A DNA stretch of 64,000 bases from Bin87 sp034423115. Its GTDB lineage: Bacteria > Chloroflexota > Dehalococcoidia > Lucifugimonadales > UBA3495. The notes under the pieces were generated by a model. It did not search any database. It saw only the letters and a list, made by a program, of their open reading frames with translations, and was not told where the DNA came from. The DNA lies in assembly GCA_034423115.1 (NCBI GenBank), contig DAOUJD010000043.1, forward strand, positions 14,090 to 78,089, written 5' to 3'. Every line of letters begins with the position of its first letter. Position 1 is the first letter of the stretch. Positions 63,862-64,000 of the stretch are shown here, in pieces. The position numbers and the translations under genes are program-made.

Positions 63862-64000
63862 TTAACGTGCGGTGATATTGGATTTTGCCCACCGTTGCCA
63901 GCATACCAAGGCCAGTGAATACACCAGCATCTCAATGCTCTTGGTGTACCCTTTGGTCCGCCGCATTAGCCGCCGCAACTGTCCCCGCCATACCGAATGC
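63862..64000 (-). mobile_element. IS1-like transposase, C-terminal end (runs off the window)
   Basis: The last 46 codons on the minus strand end at TAA (63862-63864) and read '...LRRLMRRTKGYTKSIEMLVYSLALV...'. This resembles the C-terminus of IS1-family transposases, whose tails read like 'RLxRKTxxFSKSxEMH'. The rest of the gene lies beyond the window, so whether the element is whole cannot be told. No terminal inverted repeat was recognised just left of it. Confidence 0.55.

Overview
The window looks like a piece of a GC-rich bacterial chromosome (about 60% G+C by eye), most likely a Chloroflexota bacterium of the SAR202 / Dehalococcoidia type. This is inferred from gene content: alanine/proline/glutamine-rich lipoproteins, LLM-type flavin oxidoreductases, CaiB-type CoA transferase, HMG-CoA-lyase-like protein, acyl-CoA dehydrogenase, DUF5678, frequent TTG/GTG starts and many intergenic palindromes. 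No phage, plasmid or CRISPR region is visible. The only mobile-element trace is the 3' end of an IS1-like transposase at the right edge.

Layout. 1-480: end of radC and a cupin gene. 477-7137 (minus): pstC-pstA-pstB-phoU, then a structured leader with an intrinsic terminator in front of a siroheme nitrite/sulfite reductase and hemD. 7.3-16.3 kb: accessory metabolism (LLM oxidoreductase, haloacid dehalogenase, alpha/beta hydrolase, mycothiol-type formaldehyde dehydrogenase, nucleoside hydrolase, peroxiredoxin, GPH/MFS transporter). 16.5-20.2 kb: a YyaL-type thioredoxin-domain protein diverging from two tandem genes that are each cut by an in-frame TGA and read as selenocysteine-containing thioredoxin-like lipoproteins. 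20.2-24.1 kb: a retropepsin/DUF5678 pair, thrS and prfB with its programmed +1 frameshift. 24.2-30.8 kb (minus): riboflavin genes ribD-ribE-ribB-ribBA behind dcd, a SIMPL protein and an acyl-CoA dehydrogenase. 31.0-35.2 kb: selA, a second alpha/beta hydrolase, an EndoQ-like PHP nuclease and a RimI-like acetyltransferase. 35.2-39.0 kb (minus): oligopeptide-type ABC importer. 39.4-44.8 kb: coaE, a NorQ/CbbQ-type AAA protein, a NudL-type Nudix hydrolase and a NorD/CbbO-type VWA protein. 44.9-50.9 kb (minus): cinA and a Gld-like ABC-2 exporter with GldG/DUF4340 partners. 51.1-58.5 kb: speD-speB, HMG-CoA-lyase-like gene, Asp-box propeller, comF, Nudix, ribokinase, CoA transferase. 58.8-59.2 kb: four tRNA genes. 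59.3-63.8 kb: PAC2 protein, amidohydrolase, nitroreductase, EamA transporter, tRNA-Glu.

The main discovery candidate is at 18714-20238. Two adjacent lipoprotein genes keep their reading frame across TGA. Each gives a Trp-Sec-Pro-x-Cys redox motif in place of the thioredoxin Trp-Cys-x-x-Cys. Each TGA is followed at the same distance by the same stem-loop, whose apical loop is AGTTA with a G at its second position. The only base that differs inside the element falls in an unpaired bulge. A full-length selA lies 11 kb away in the same window, so the host probably makes selenocysteine. Ordinary gene callers would report both genes as truncated or miss them.

Other patterns worth noting: hairpins sit between most convergent gene pairs and probably act as shared bidirectional terminators; several operons use 8-nt start/stop overlaps; PstC carries an inserted fibronectin-III-like domain; and both alpha/beta hydrolases have lost the nucleophile serine. 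Residue positions were counted by eye and no database search was possible.
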